A stretch of DNA of 36,627 nucleotides from Streptomyces xanthochromogenes (GTDB lineage: Bacteria > Actinomycetota > Actinomycetes > Streptomycetales > Streptomycetaceae): assembly GCF_014650455.1 (NCBI RefSeq), contig NZ_BMUZ01000025.1, positions 1 through 36,627 of the forward strand. Reading direction: 5' to 3'. Numbering within the stretch: the stretch's first letter is position 1; every line of letters starts with the position of its first letter. The position numbers and the translations under genes were made by a program. Of this stretch, positions 7,935-19,500 are shown piece by piece. The notes under the pieces were generated by a model that was given only the letters and a program-made list of their open reading frames with translations, did not search any database and was not told the origin of the DNA.

Positions 7935-8324
7935 ATGCCGAGAGGGCCCTACATCTGCGGGCTGGACGCAGCCATGGACATCGTCGGGGGCAAATGGAAA
8001 GCCCTGATTCTGTGGGAGCTCAAGGACCAGCCCCGCCGATTCGGCCAGTTACGCCAGTCGCTGACCGGGATCAGCGAGAAGATGCTGATCCAGCGCCTTC
8101 GCGAACTGGAGGCCGACGAGATCGTCTACCGGAAGGTCTACGCCCACGTACCCCCCAAGGTGGAGTACGGGCTCACCGAAGCGGGCACCGCGCTGCATCG
8201 GGCTCTGTTGCCACTGGCCCACTGGGGTGAGCGTCGCATGGAGGCACTCGATGAGCAGACGGCCGGGCATCTCACGGTCGTCGACGACCCGAGCCCGTCG
8301 CCGTGGGCCGCGCGGAGCGCCTGA
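7935..8324 (+). CDS. HxlR-family transcriptional regulator
   Basis: A 129-aa winged-helix regulator starting at the ATG at 7935, with AGGGAG seven bases upstream. It has the family pattern throughout: C8GLDAAMDIVGGKWKALILWEL, RFGQLRQSLTGISEKMLIQRLREL (recognition helix) and the wing KVYAHVPPKVEYGLTEAG, then a dimerisation helix. Cys8 lies at the position of the N-terminal cysteine that several HxlR proteins (YodB type) use to sense quinones, aldehydes or other electrophiles. It is the only cysteine in the protein. Leu39 is encoded by TTA (8049-8051), so translation may depend on the bldA tRNA. Divergence from the imine reductase points to that gene as a target, with the monooxygenase a possible second one. 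The inducer is unknown. Confidence 0.85.
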   Translation: MPRGPYICGLDAAMDIVGGKWKALILWELKDQPRRFGQLRQSLTGISEKMLIQRLRELEADEIVYRKVYAHVPPKVEYGLTEAGTALHRALLPLAHWGERRMEALDEQTAGHLTVVDDPSPSPWAARSA

Positions 8325-8616
8325 CCCCGTCGCGGACACAAGGGCCGGACACCCTGCTGTCCCGCCCATGACGTGATGAGCGCCGACACCAACAGGCGCA
8401 GAAGGCCTGGCCCGCACGACGGTGCCCGGGCCGGGAGTCGTGTCGAGAGCCGAAGTGGTCGGGCCGGCGAACCCGGCTCGAACGGGCTCTCTCGACTGCC
8501 CGCCAACACTGCCCGAACCACACGCAACTGGGCCCGCTCCGCGGCCCCTTGGTGCCTCGACGTGAAGTGATCACCCTGCGTGTGCCGAGCACCGGATGTT
8601 CATTATCGTGGTGCTC

Positions 8617-8994
8617 ATGACCCCTACACCCACCGCGCAGGACGTTCGGCGCATTGCCCTCTCCCTTCCCGAGACCGTGGAGAAGGAGGCCTGGAGCATG
8701 CCCACCTTCCGGGTGTCCGGGAAGATGTTCATCACCGTTCCCGATGAGCAGACCTCGTTCGCCGTGCGCTGCCCCCGCCATGAGCGGGCCGAACTGATCG
8801 CGGCCGAACCGGAGAAGTTCTGGGTGCCCGCCCACGAGGCAGGGTCGAACTGGGTACGCGTACGCCTTGCCGCACTGGAAGGGCTGGACGAGCTCCGCGA
8901 CGTCCTGGAGGACTCCTGGCGCCAAGCCGCCCCCGAGCCACTGCTCGAAGCCCACCCGGAACTCGGCCCCGGCCAGGATGCCGTTTCCGCTTGA
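8617..8994 (+). CDS. MmcQ/YjbR-family protein
   Basis: A 125-aa small cytoplasmic protein. The ATG at 8617 (MTPTPTAQDVRRIALSLP) gives the usual family start; no clear ribosome binding site is seen, and a start at 8596 in the same frame is possible. The pattern VRRIALSLPETVEKEAWSMPTFRVSGKMFITV, then RCPRHERAELIAAEPEKFWVPAHEAGSNWVRVRL and LRDVLEDSWRQAAP is typical of the MmcQ/YjbR (CyaY-like fold) group, whose biochemical role is unsettled although DNA binding has been proposed. It has no clear connection to alkaloid synthesis and may be a bystander. The 292-base gap before it (8325-8616) shows only imperfect GC-rich inverted repeats. Confidence 0.8.
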   Translation: MTPTPTAQDVRRIALSLPETVEKEAWSMPTFRVSGKMFITVPDEQTSFAVRCPRHERAELIAAEPEKFWVPAHEAGSNWVRVRLAALEGLDELRDVLEDSWRQAAPEPLLEAHPELGPGQDAVSA

Positions 8995-9011
8995 GGCCCG
9001 GGCACCGGGCC
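8995..9011 (+). terminator. hairpin directly after the MmcQ/YjbR gene
   Basis: GGCCCGG-gca-CCGGGCC begins at the base after the stop codon. It is a short GC-only stem without a T-run, a plausible terminator in a high-GC genome. Confidence 0.4.
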
Positions 9012-9043
9012 CTCGGGCACCGGTCGCGGCCGGGGCCCGAGAA

Positions 9044-9097
9044 CACATGCGGGGCCAGGGCCACATGCGGGACCGTGGCCACATGCGGGGGCCGGGG
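9044..9097. repeat. three tandem 18-base repeats
   Basis: CACATGCGGG recurs at 9044, 9062 and 9080, each the start of an 18-base unit whose second half is degenerate (GGCCAGGGC, ACCGTGGC, GGCCGGGG types). The array lies between the convergent MmcQ/YjbR gene and the unknown 169-aa gene. Function unknown. Confidence 0.7.
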
Positions 9098-9147
9098 TCC
9101 CACCCTCGCCCGTCCCTCAAGAGGGAGGGCCATTTGACGCGGACGCC

Positions 9148-9657
9148 CTATCCGCCCACCGCCGGCTCCTCGTCTGCCCGCGCCGTTCTGCCCAGCGCGC
9201 GAATCAGGTCGGCGGGACGTGAGCCGCCGCCCTGGAATCCGCCGCCCTCCAGCACGACGAGTGCCGCACACTCCATGAGCAGCGTGCGGACCAGCGTCTC
9301 GTGTCGGGAGGACAGCTCGTCCGTTCGTCCTCGAACCAGCAGTGGCGCGGTCGGGCCACCCGGTGTCAGCGAGTCCATGAGCATCCGGCGGCCTCGACGC
9401 AACAGGGCGGATCTCAGCGTCACATCCCGCTTCTCCTCGGGAGCCAGCACGGCTGGAAGGGCCGTCCCAAACGACGCCATCACCCTGGCCACGAACGGGT
9501 CGGGCAATTCCTGGGCGCTTCGTGTCGGCTCCGAGGGTGGCAACGTGCGCAGGGATCTCGCCCTCGCCAGACCGTCGTTGAGCGCTTCGACGAACCTGGG
9601 CCCGACGATCGATTCCCAGAGGATGTGTTCCGACGGAGTGTCGGTGTCCGTGGTCAT
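9148..9657 (-). CDS. unrecognised 169-aa protein linked to the flavin reductase
   Basis: I do not recognise this protein. The ATG at 9657 has GAGGAG six bases upstream, and the gene begins 29 bases after the flavin reductase stop, so the two are probably co-transcribed. The sequence is soluble-looking, with no signal peptide or membrane segment. Its N-terminal half is helical (HILWESIVGPRFVEALNDGLARARSL), followed by DPFVARVMASFGTALPAVLAPEEKRD and LLRRGRRMLMDSLTPGGPTAP. A C-terminal segment reads TLVRTLLMECAALVVLEGGGFQGGG, and there is a disordered acidic tail. No catalytic motif is evident. The position suggests a role with the flavin reductase/monooxygenase system or cluster regulation, but this is only context. 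Codon bias and GC match its neighbours, so it appears to be a genuine gene. Confidence 0.7.
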   Translation of the reverse strand: MTTDTDTPSEHILWESIVGPRFVEALNDGLARARSLRTLPPSEPTRSAQELPDPFVARVMASFGTALPAVLAPEEKRDVTLRSALLRRGRRMLMDSLTPGGPTAPLLVRGRTDELSSRHETLVRTLLMECAALVVLEGGGFQGGGSRPADLIRALGRTARADEEPAVGG

Positions 9658-9686
9658 GCCGTTCTCCTCACCCGGAACTCTCGCCG

Positions 9687-10220
9687 TCAGCTGCTGACGG
9701 GATGGACCTGCTGGAAGACACCGTTGAAGAAGAGCAGCCCCGCCCTGTCGGCGGAGACACCGGAGTTGACCACTTCGCCGAGGAATATCGAGTGGTCGTT
9801 GGCGTCGTGGTGCTCCGACAGCTCGCATTCGAGCCAGGCCAGTGCGCCGTGCAGCAGCGGGGCGCCGGTGATCGCTCCGGGCCGCCAGTCGAGTCCGCTG
9901 AACTGTTCGGGGCCGAGCGGCCTCTTCTTGTCGGCGAAGTGACGTGCCAGTGCTTCCTGTTCGGCCCCCAGTACGGAGATTCCGAAGCGGCCCGCAGACA
10001 GGACCGACTTATGCATGACGGCACTGTGGGAAACACAGCACAAAACCTTCGGCGGGTCCAGGGACACCGAACTGAAAGCGTTGGCCGTCATTCCGTGGAT
10101 GTGCTCACCACCCACGCTCAGGACGATGACTCCGGTCGCGAAGCGGGACATCGCCTCGCGTAACGTGGCGGGGGTCATGGAGATCGAATCTGCGGCTTCT
10201 TGCGTGGATACAGAACTCAT
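9687..10220 (-). CDS. flavin reductase (FMN/FAD:NAD(P)H oxidoreductase, HpaC-like)
   Basis: A 177-aa flavin-reductase-like domain protein. The ATG at 10220 (MSSVSTQEAADS) is chosen; no strong ribosome binding site is visible, and a TTG three codons upstream is an alternative. Family motifs are LREAMSRFATGVIVLSVGG, GMTANAFSSVSLDPPKVLCCVS (flavin binding), GRFGISVLGAEQEALARHF and GALAWLECELSEHHDANDHSIFLGEV. It reduces free flavin for a partner oxygenase, most plausibly the monooxygenase at 5028-6203. Leu20 is a TTA codon (10161-10163), so expression may depend on bldA. It lies downstream of the giant PKS on the same strand, separated by a 318-base gap with a terminator-like hairpin, and is followed closely by the unknown 169-aa gene. 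Confidence 0.88.
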   Translation of the reverse strand: MSSVSTQEAADSISMTPATLREAMSRFATGVIVLSVGGEHIHGMTANAFSSVSLDPPKVLCCVSHSAVMHKSVLSAGRFGISVLGAEQEALARHFADKKRPLGPEQFSGLDWRPGAITGAPLLHGALAWLECELSEHHDANDHSIFLGEVVNSGVSADRAGLLFFNGVFQQVHPVSS

Positions 10221-10450
10221 GGAAAGCAATATAGGCTTCTGGATTCTTCAGCCACTCATCACGGAGTAACTTCTCCTGCCCAGAGCAATCAGTGCAGGTC
10301 AGGGCCACTCATAGGTCCGTTCCCGCGTGAAGCCCACAGGCGCCGGGCGGGAAACAGGCCCACCGTCTCGCCGCGGACCGGGACGGCGCACTCCGGGTCG
10401 GCACCGATGTCGCCGGGCGCAGCTCCCGCATCAAAACGGCAAGGCCTATG

Positions 10451-10483
10451 CCTTTGGCCGGTGGCAGGGCCACCGGCCAAAGG
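10451..10483 (-). terminator. terminator after the loading-module PKS
   Basis: Perfect 15-base arms CCTTTGGCCGGTGGC (10451-10465) and GCCACCGGCCAAAGG (10469-10483) with a 3-base loop, about 56 bases downstream of the PKS stop codon. The flavin reductase behind it therefore probably has its own promoter in 10221-10450, although none is obvious. Confidence 0.65.
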
Positions 10484-10538
10484 GAACGTCATCCCGGGTC
10501 ATTTAGAACCGGGTTGATGTGGAATTACCGTCCGGCTC

Positions 10539-13500
10539 TCACTCCCGGTCGTCAAGGAGCGCGAACAGCTCCTCGTCGCTCGCCGTTTCCAGGTCCGTGT
10601 CCGCCACGGTTCCGCCGGCGATGCCGAGGCCGGAGTCGCCGGCCGGATCGGTCAGCAACAGCAGTTCACGCAACTTCGTCGCCACCAGCGCCCTCGACTC
10701 CTCGTGCCCGATGATCGACCGGATCGTGGGCAGCACCCGGTCCAGCTCGGCCAGCACCGGTTCGGCCACCGGCCCCTGCTCGTCCACCAGCCGTTCCAGC
10801 AGGTGGTGGGCGACGGCCGTGGGATTGGGATAGTCGAAGACGAGGGTCGTGGGCAGTCGCAGACCGGTGATGGAGTTGAGCTGGTTGCGGAGCTCGACCG
10901 CGGTCAGCGAGTCGAAGCCCGCTTCCTGGAACGGCCGGTCCGCTTCGACCGCGTTCGAACCGGAGTGGCCCAGCACCCCGGCCACCTGGGCGCGCACCAT
11001 GTCCACCACCGCCTTCTCGCGCTCGGCCGGGGGCAGCGCGACCATCTGCCGGCCCCATCCCGCGCCGCCGTCCGTGCCCGTGGCGGAACCCGCTGTCCGG
11101 CGCCGGGTGGCCGCCGGGACCAGACCCCGGAGGATCGGGAGCACCTGGTCACCCTGGCGACGCAGCACTCCGGTGTCGAGATACGTCGCGGCCAGCACGG
11201 GCTGTCCGGTGACCAAGGACCGGTCGAACAGCTCCATCCCTCTGTCCGCCGGCAGTGCGACGAGCCCCAGCCGGGCCAGTCGCCGCAGGTCCGTCTCGTT
11301 CAACTGCCCACTGATCGTGCTCGATTGCGACCACAGGCCCCACGCCAGAGAGGTACCCGGCAGGCCCAGCGCACGGCGATGATGGGCCAGCGCGTCGAGG
11401 AAGGTGTTGCCGGCCGCATAGTTCGCCTGCCCCGCGTTGCCGATGAGTCCGGCGATCGACGAATACATCACGAACGCGGTCAGGGGCTGACTTCGCGTCA
11501 GTTCGTGCAGGTTCCATGCCGCGTCGATCTTCGGCTGGGCCACCGCGTCCAGCCGGTCCGGCGTCAGTTCGCCGAACACGGCGTCGTCCAGGACGCCCGC
11601 GGTGTGCACGACCGCACGCACCTGGGACCCGGCCAGCACCCGGGCCAACGCCTCCCGGTCGGTCACGTCGCAGGCCGCGAAGTCCACCTGGGCCCCGAGG
11701 CCGGTCAACTCCCGCTCCAACTCGGCCGCCCCCGGCGCGTCGCCTCCGCGCCGGCTCAGCAACAGCAGACTCCTGGCGCCGTGCTCCACCACGAGATGGC
11801 GTGCCAGTACGCCACCCAGGACGCCCGTCGCACCCGTGATCAAGACCGTGCCCTGGTCCCAGCGGGGGGCTTCGGCATCCACGGCCTGCCGCACCCGCCC
11901 CAGGCGCGGAACCAGCAACTTGCCGTCGCGCACGGCGACTTGAGGCTCGGCCAGTCCGAGCACGGCAGGCAGGTGGGTCTCGCCGTCCTGGTCGAGGTCG
12001 ACCAGGACGACGCGTCCCGGGTTCTCGGTCTGCGCCACGCGCAGCAGGCCCCACACACCGGCGTGCACCAGGTCGGGAACGTCCTCGTCCGCCGTCGTCG
12101 CGACGGCCCCCCGCGTCACCACGACCAGCCGGGCGTGCGCGAGCCGCTCGTCCGCCAGGAACTCCTGCACCCGGCCCAGGACCCGGCACAACTCCACCCG
12201 GGCCAGCCCTGCGACACCGGCGCCGTTGAGCTCACCACCAGCGCCCTGCGACATCAGCGACCAGAGCACCGTGTCCGCGCCGCTTCGAGCGACACCGTCC
12301 AAGCCGGGGTACGACGGTACGGAAGCGACGGGAGCGACCGAGAGAGCCGCCCAACTCGACATGTCCACGGGCTCGGCCGGGACTGTCACCTCGGCCCACT
12401 CGACCGGGAACAGACCGCTCTGGCCCGATTGGGCGGCACCCCGCACGGCGTCCCGCGACAACGGACGCAGCGCCAGCGATTCCACCGACGCCACCGGCAC
12501 CCCCGCGGCGTCGGTCACCAGGAGCGACACGTCCAGGGTCTCCGCCGAGGGGTCCGAAAGCGTCAACCGGACCCGTAGCGCCGACGCACCCATCGCGTGC
12601 AACCGCACGCCCGACCAGGAGAACGGAAGGCGCGCCGTCCCGGTCTCGGACGTCACCCCCGGCAGCAGCGGATGCAGTGCGGCGTCCAGCAGGGCGGGGT
12701 GCAGGAGGAACCGGCCCGCGTCGGCGCCCGGCTCCTCGGGCAGCACGACCTCGGCGAAGACCACGCCGTCGCCGTGCCACACCCGGCGCAGCCCCTGGAA
12801 CGCGGGCCCGTAGGCGTAGTCCTGCTCCGCCAGACGCTCGTAGGCGCCCGCCAGGTCGACTTCGACCGCGTCCGTGGGCGGCCACGCAGCCAGACCGGTG
12901 CCGACATCCGTCGCGGTGCCCATCTCGTCGGAGGCCAGGGTTCCATGGGCATTGCTCACCCACTCGCCGTCGCCGGTGCGCGAGTGGACCTCGACCGTGC
13001 GCCGCCCGCCGTCGGACGCGCCCACGGCCACCTGTATCTGTACGTCTCCCCTCTCGGGCAGCACCAGGGGCGCGGCCAGGGTCAGTTCATCGATCCGCTC
13101 GGTGCCGAGCTGCTCGCCGGCCCGGGCCACCATCTCCAGCAGCCCGGTCGCGGGCAACAGGACCGTTCCTGCCACGGCGTGGTCCGCCAGCCAGGCGTGG
13201 GTGCGCAGGGACAGGCGCCCCGTGAAGAGGAACTCGTCCCGAGCCGCGATGCCGACGGCCGCGCCCAGCAACGGGTGGTGCAACGCGTTCAGACCGAGCC
13301 CGTCGGCGTCGGCCGTCGGCAGCGGTGTATCGAGCCAGTAGCGCTGCTGCTGGAAGGCGTAGGTGGGCAGCGGTACGCGTCGGGCGCCGGGGAACACCTT
13401 TGCCCAGTCCGGGCCGGTGCCGCGCATGTGCAGCGATGCGAGGACACCCAGAGCGGTCTCGGCCTCGGGCCTGTTGCGGCGCAGCGCGGGGGCCGCCGTT

Positions 13501-16500
13501 GCGGCCTGCCCCTGAAGGGACTGCTGCACCATGGCGGTGAGCACACCGTCGGGTCCCAGCTCCACGAACTCTGTCGTGCCGTGCTCTTCCAGGTACCGCA
13601 ATCCGTCGTGGAACCGGACCGCCTGACGGATGTGCCGGGCCCAGTAGTCCGGGGAGGTGAGCTCCTCGTCGGTGGCCGGCCTGCCGGTGAGGTTGGACAC
13701 GACGGGAATGCTCGGGGCGCGCAGCGTCAGTCGTGCCACGGCCGCACGGAACTCCTCCAGCACCGTGTCCATGTGCGGGGAATGGAAGGCGTGGCTGACG
13801 CCGAGTCGCTTGGCACGTACTCCCTCGGCCCGCCAGGCGTCGGTGAGCCGTTCGACGACGAGGGCGTCTCCGGAGATCACTACGGCGCGCGGGCCGTTGA
13901 CCGCCGCGACGGCGACCCGGTCGCCGTCCTCGCCCAGCGCGGCGAGCGCGTCGCGCACCTCTTCCTCGCCGGCCTCGATCGCGGCCATGGCGCCGCCCTC
14001 GGGCGCGGCCTCCATCAGACGGCCCCGTTCTGCGACCAGGTGACAGGCATCGACCAGGTCGAGGACTCCGGCGACGTGGGCCGCGGCGACCTCGCCGATG
14101 GAGTGCCCCATGACGAGGTCCGGCGTCACACCGTGGTGCTCGAACCAGCGGTACAGCGCGACCTCGACGGCGAACAGCGCGGCCTGGGTGAAGACCGTCC
14201 GGTCGAGCAGGGCGGCTTCCGCCGATCCCGCCGCGGCGAAGAGCACGTCCTTGAGGGGCCGGGGCAGAGCGGGGTCGAGGTGCTTGCACACGTCGTCCAG
14301 CGCGCGGGCGAACGCGGGCGCGGACTCGTACAGTTCACGCCCCATGCCGACGCGCTGGCTGCCCTGTCCGGTGAACAGGAAGGCGGTCTTGCCCGTTCCG
14401 TCGCGGTGCCCACGCTGGATGGACGGCGCCGAGCCGCCGCGGGCCAGGGCATCGAGCCCGTCGCGGAGTGCGTCGGCGTCGCCGACGACGGCCGCGCTGT
14501 GATTCAGAACGGCTCGCCCCACGGCCAGTGAGTAGCCGATGTCGGCGGGCGTGAGATCGGGGTTCTCGCCGATGTGCGCCTGCAGCCGCGCGGCCTGGGC
14601 GGACAGGGCGTCCTCCGTGCGGGCCGACACGATCCAGGCGCTGGCAGCCGGTGCGGAGACGGCCGGCGGATCGGTCGGCCGTGAAGCGGTGGTCCCGGAC
14701 TCCTCGATGATGACGTGCGCGTTGGTCCCGCTGATCCCGAAGGAGGAGATGCCCGCGCGGCGGGGCCGGTCGGCGGTGAGCCACTGCTGGGGCTCGGTCA
14801 GCAGCGAGATCGCCCCGGCATCCCAGTCGACGTGCCGGGAGGGCTCGTCGACATGGAGGGTCCTCGGCAGGACGCCGTGGTCCATGGCCTGGATCATCTT
14901 GATGATGCCGCCCACGCCGGCTGCCGCCTGGGAGTGGCCGATGTTCGACTTGAGGGAACCGAGCCACAACGGAGCGCCGTCATCGGGGCGTTCCTGGCCG
15001 TAGGTGTTCAGGAGCGCCTGGGCCTCGATCGGGTCGCCCAGTGTCGTACCGGTGCCGTGCGCCTCGACCGCGTCCACGTCGGCCGCGTTCAGCCCGGCGT
15101 TCGCGAGCGCCTGGCGGATGACCCGTTCCTGCGAAGGGCCGTTGGGCGCGGTGAGACCGTTGCTCGCGCCGTCCTGGTTGATGGCGGTGCCGCGGACCAC
15201 CGCGAGGACGTCGTGGCCGTTGCGCCTGGCGTCCGAGAGCCGTTCGACGAGGAGCAGGCCGACACCTTCGGACCAGCCGGTGCCGTCGGCCGACTCGGCG
15301 AACGCCTTGCAACGCCCGTCGGACGACAGGCCGCGCTGCCGTGAGAACTCCACGAACGTCGTCGGCTGCGACATGACCGTCACGCCGCCTGCCAGGGCGA
15401 GGTCGCATTCCCCGGTGCGCAGCGCGTTCACCGCGAGGTGCAGGGCCACGAGCGAGGACGAGCACGCGGTGTCGACCGTGACGGCGGGCCCTTCGAGGCC
15501 GTAGGTGTAGGCCACCCGGCCGGACAGGACGCTGGACAGGTTCCCGGCGAGCAGGAATCCCTCGAATTCGCCGGGTGCGGCCGCGATGTGGGCCGGATAG
15601 TCGTCGTACATGGCTCCCGCGAAGACGGCGGTGGCGCTGCCGCGGAGCGTGGCGGGGTCGATGCCCGCGCTCTCGAAGGTCTCCCAGGCGGTCTCCAGCA
15701 GGAGCCGCTGCTGCGGGTCGACGGCGGTCGCCTCCCGTGGGGCCATGCCGAAGAACGCGGAGTCGAAGAGGCCGGCGTCGTGGAGGAATCCGCCGTGCCG
15801 CGTGTAACTCGTGCCGGCGTTCTCCGGGTCGGGGTCGTAGAGCCCTTCGAGGTCCCAGCCCCGGTTCGAGGGGAACTCGCTGACGGCGTCCACACCGTCG
15901 GCGACCAGCCGCCACAGATCGGCGGGCGATGCCACGCCGCCGGGATAGCGGCACGCCATGCCCACGATGGCGATGGGTTCGTCGGTGCCCGTCCTGCCTC
16001 GCCGCGCCACGACCTGCGGCGTCTTGCGTTCGCCCGCTTCTTCCGCTGTCCGGCCCAGCAGGTACTCGGCCACCGCGGCCGGCGCCGGGTGGTCGAACAC
16101 CAGCGTGCTGGGCAGCCGCAGTCCGGTGGCCTGTTGGAGCTGGTTGCGCAGCGCGACACCGCTCATCGAGTCGAATCCGATGTCGCTGAACGACCGGTCC
16201 GGCGTGATGGAGGAGGCCGTGGCGTGGCCGAGTACGGCGGCGACGTGGCCGCGTACGAGATCGAGCACCGCTTCCTTGCGCTGCGCCTCGGGCAGGGCGG
16301 CGATGTGCCGCGTCCAGTCCGATGCGCGGGCGCCCTCCGCCCCGCGCTTCGCGACCCGGCGGATGCGGGTGGGGACGAGGTCGCGCAGGATCGGGTGCGG
16401 CTCGTCGGCGATCCGGGACGGTTCGAGCGGCACCGGGACCAGCAGGGCGGCGTCCGTGGACAGCGCCTGATCGAAGAGGGCAAGACCCTGGGCCGGAGTG

Positions 16501-19500
16501 AGGGGCGGCATGCCGGCCCGTTCCCAGCGTGCCAGGGCGGCCGCGCCGAGGGTGCTGCCCATCCCCTGGGTGCCGTCCCACAGACCCCAGGCGAGGGAGG
16601 TGGCGGGCAGGCCGTGGGCACGGCGGTGCTGGGCGAGCGCGTCCAGATAGGTGTTGGCGGCCGCGTAGTTCGCCTGTCCCGCGGTGCCGATGAGCCCGGA
16701 GACCGAGGAGAAGAGCACGAACGCCCGTAGGTCGAGGGTGCGGGTGAGATCGTGGAGGTGGCGAGCGGCGTCCGCCTTCGGCCGCATCACGGTGGCCAGG
16801 CGTTCGGGTGTCAGCGACAGTGTGGTGGCGTCGTCGAGGACACCGGCGGTGTGCATCACTGCGGTCAGGGGATGGGCCGTGTCCACGGTGGCGAGCAGCG
16901 CGGACACCTCCGCGGCGACCGAGACGTCGGCCGCCTCGATCCGGACGGTGGCACCCGCCTCCGTCAGCTCGGCGGCCAGTTCCCGGGCTCCCGGCGCTTC
17001 AACACCGCGCCTGCTGGTCAACAGCAGGTGCCGGACGCCGTGTTCGGTGACCAGGTGCCTGGCCAGGAGCGCGCCGAGACCCCCGAGGCCGCCGGTGATG
17101 AGGACGGTGCCGTCGCGATCGAGTTCCGGCAGGCTGTCGTTCGCGTCCGGGAGGACGGCGCGTGCGAGCCTGGGAGCCCTCAACTCCCCTTTTCGAACGG
17201 CGATTTGGGGCTCCCCCGTGGCCATCGCGGCGGTCAGCGGATGCCGGTGGTCACCGGCGGAGGCGGCGCCTGTCGCGTCGCTGTCGAGGTCGACCAGAAC
17301 CAGGCGGTCCGGGTGCTCGGACTGCACCGACCGCACCAGGCCCCACACCGGGGCGGCCGCGAGGTCGGTGACGTCCTCGTCGGACGTGGTCGCGATCGCA
17401 CCGGATGTCACCACCACCATGCGGCAGTCGGCGAACCGTTCGTCGGCGAGGAACTCCTGAACGAGCCCCAGCACGCGTACGGCAGGCGCGTGCGCGTCGC
17501 CGTCGGACGGGCGGTGGTGCCTCACGACGATCACATCGGCCGCGCCGACGGCGGACAGGTCGTCTCCGGCCTCGGCCCAGGTGGGCCCGGTATCCGGTTG
17601 GGCCCCGCCGACGGCCGTCCAGTTGACCTGGTAGAGCGCGTCGGCCGCCTTCCAGGTGGGGGCCACCAGCTTGTTCCGTGCGACGGGGCGCAGGGTCAGG
17701 GATTCCACATCGGCCACGGGCGCGCCCGTGCCGTCCGCCAGGCTCAGGCTGACCGTGTGGGTGCCGGTGGGACGGATACGAACGCGCAGCGCGGTGGCGC
17801 CGACGGCGTGCAGGTATACGCCGGACCAGGCGAACGGCAGCAGGATGCTGTCCCCCGGGCCCGCCGCGCCGGCGTCGAGGACCACCGGATGCAGAGCCGC
17901 GTCGAGCAGGGCCGGGTGCAGTCCGAAGCGCGCGGCTGTTTCCGCCGCGCCCGCGGGCAGTCGCACCTCGGCGTAGACATCGGTGCCGTCGCGCCAGATC
18001 GCCTCGACCCCTTGGAAGGCCGGGCCGTATGCGTAGCCGAGGGCCGCCAGCCGTGCGTACAGGTCGTCCACCGGTTCCGCTGTCGCGCCGACGGGCGGCC
18101 ACGGCACGGACTGCCCGGAGCGTTCGGCCGCGGGGGCCGACGAGGTGAGGGTGCCCGAGGTGTGGCGGGTCCATCGGCGGGTGTGGTCGGTCTCGCCATC
18201 GGGGCCGGCGTGGATGGTGAAGGGGCGGCCTCCGGTGCCGTCCGGGGCTCCCACGGCGACCTGGACCCGTACCGCTTCGCCCGCCGGGAGGGTGAGCGGT
18301 GCCTCAAGGGTGAGATCGTCGACGTACGGCACGCCGAGGTGGCTGCCGGCGGCGACCGCCAGCTCCAGGAACGCGGTGGCGGGCAGCAGCATCGTCCCGG
18401 CAATGGCGTGGTCGACGAGCCAGGGGTGGCTGTTCAGCGAGATGCGGCTGGTCAGGACGGCGTCCTCACGCCCCGCCAGCTCGACCGCAGCGGTGAGCAA
18501 CGGGTGGTCCGCGGTGTCGAGTCCGAGGCTGCGCACGTCGGCCGGTGGCTGCGGGGCCAGCCAGTACAGCTCTCGTTGGAAGGCGTACGTGGGGAGGTCC
18601 ACCGGGGTGGCGCCGGGGCAGAACGTGGCCCCGTCCAGAGGCGCTCCGGCCGTGTGGGCGCGGGCGAGGGCCCGGGAGACGGTGTGGCGTTCGGGGTGAC
18701 CGTGACGCATCAGCGCGACGGCGGTGACGTCTTCGAGGGCGCCCTGGGTCAGGGCGGTGAGGACGCCGTCGGGGCCGACCTCGACGAAGACGGTGGCGCC
18801 TTGACGGTGAAGCTCCTCGACCGCGTCCAGGAAGCGGACGGTGGCCCGGATCTGACCCGTCCAGTATTCGGCCGACGTGAGTTCCTCCGCGGTGGCGGTC
18901 CGGCCGGTCACGGTCGACACGATGGGAATCGTGGGCGGGTGGAACCGCACCGTGGCCGCGATCTCCCGGAACCGTGCCAGGACGCCGTCCATGTGGGGCG
19001 AGTGGAAGGCGTGGCTCACCTGGAGGCGGGTGGTTCTCCGCCCCCGCTCGCGCCAGTCGGCGGCGATGCCGGTGACGACGGACTCATCGCCGGAGACGAT
19101 GACGGAACGCGGGCCGTTGACCGCGGCGATGCCCACCGATTCCTCAAGCCCGGCCAGCGCATGCCGGACCTCTTCCTCGGTTCCCTGTAGGGCGACCATG
19201 GCGCCGTCGGCCGGAGCCGACTGCATCAGCCCGGCCCGGGCGGCGACGAGGGTCGCGGCGTCCCTCAGTGAGAACACACCGGCCACATGCGCGGCGGCGA
19301 GTTCTCCGATCGAGTGCCCGGCGAGGAGGTCCGGGGTCATGCCGTGGTGCGCCGACAACCGGTAGAGGGCGACCTCGACGGCGAACAGCGCGGGCTGCGT
19401 GTAGCTGGTGCGGTGCAGCAGTTCGGCGGCGTCGTCGTCGGGCCCCGCGAACATGACGTCGCGCAGTGGATGTTCCAACAGGCCGTCGAAGGCGTCGAAG

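Noticed and set aside
16752..19190. 812-codon open frame on the plus strand within the PKS, and similar long frames at 12597-14531 and 20820-22946
   Set aside because: They lie antisense to catalytically complete PKS domains, have low-complexity Gly/Arg/Val-rich products and no start signals. They are a by-product of the GC-rich codon bias.
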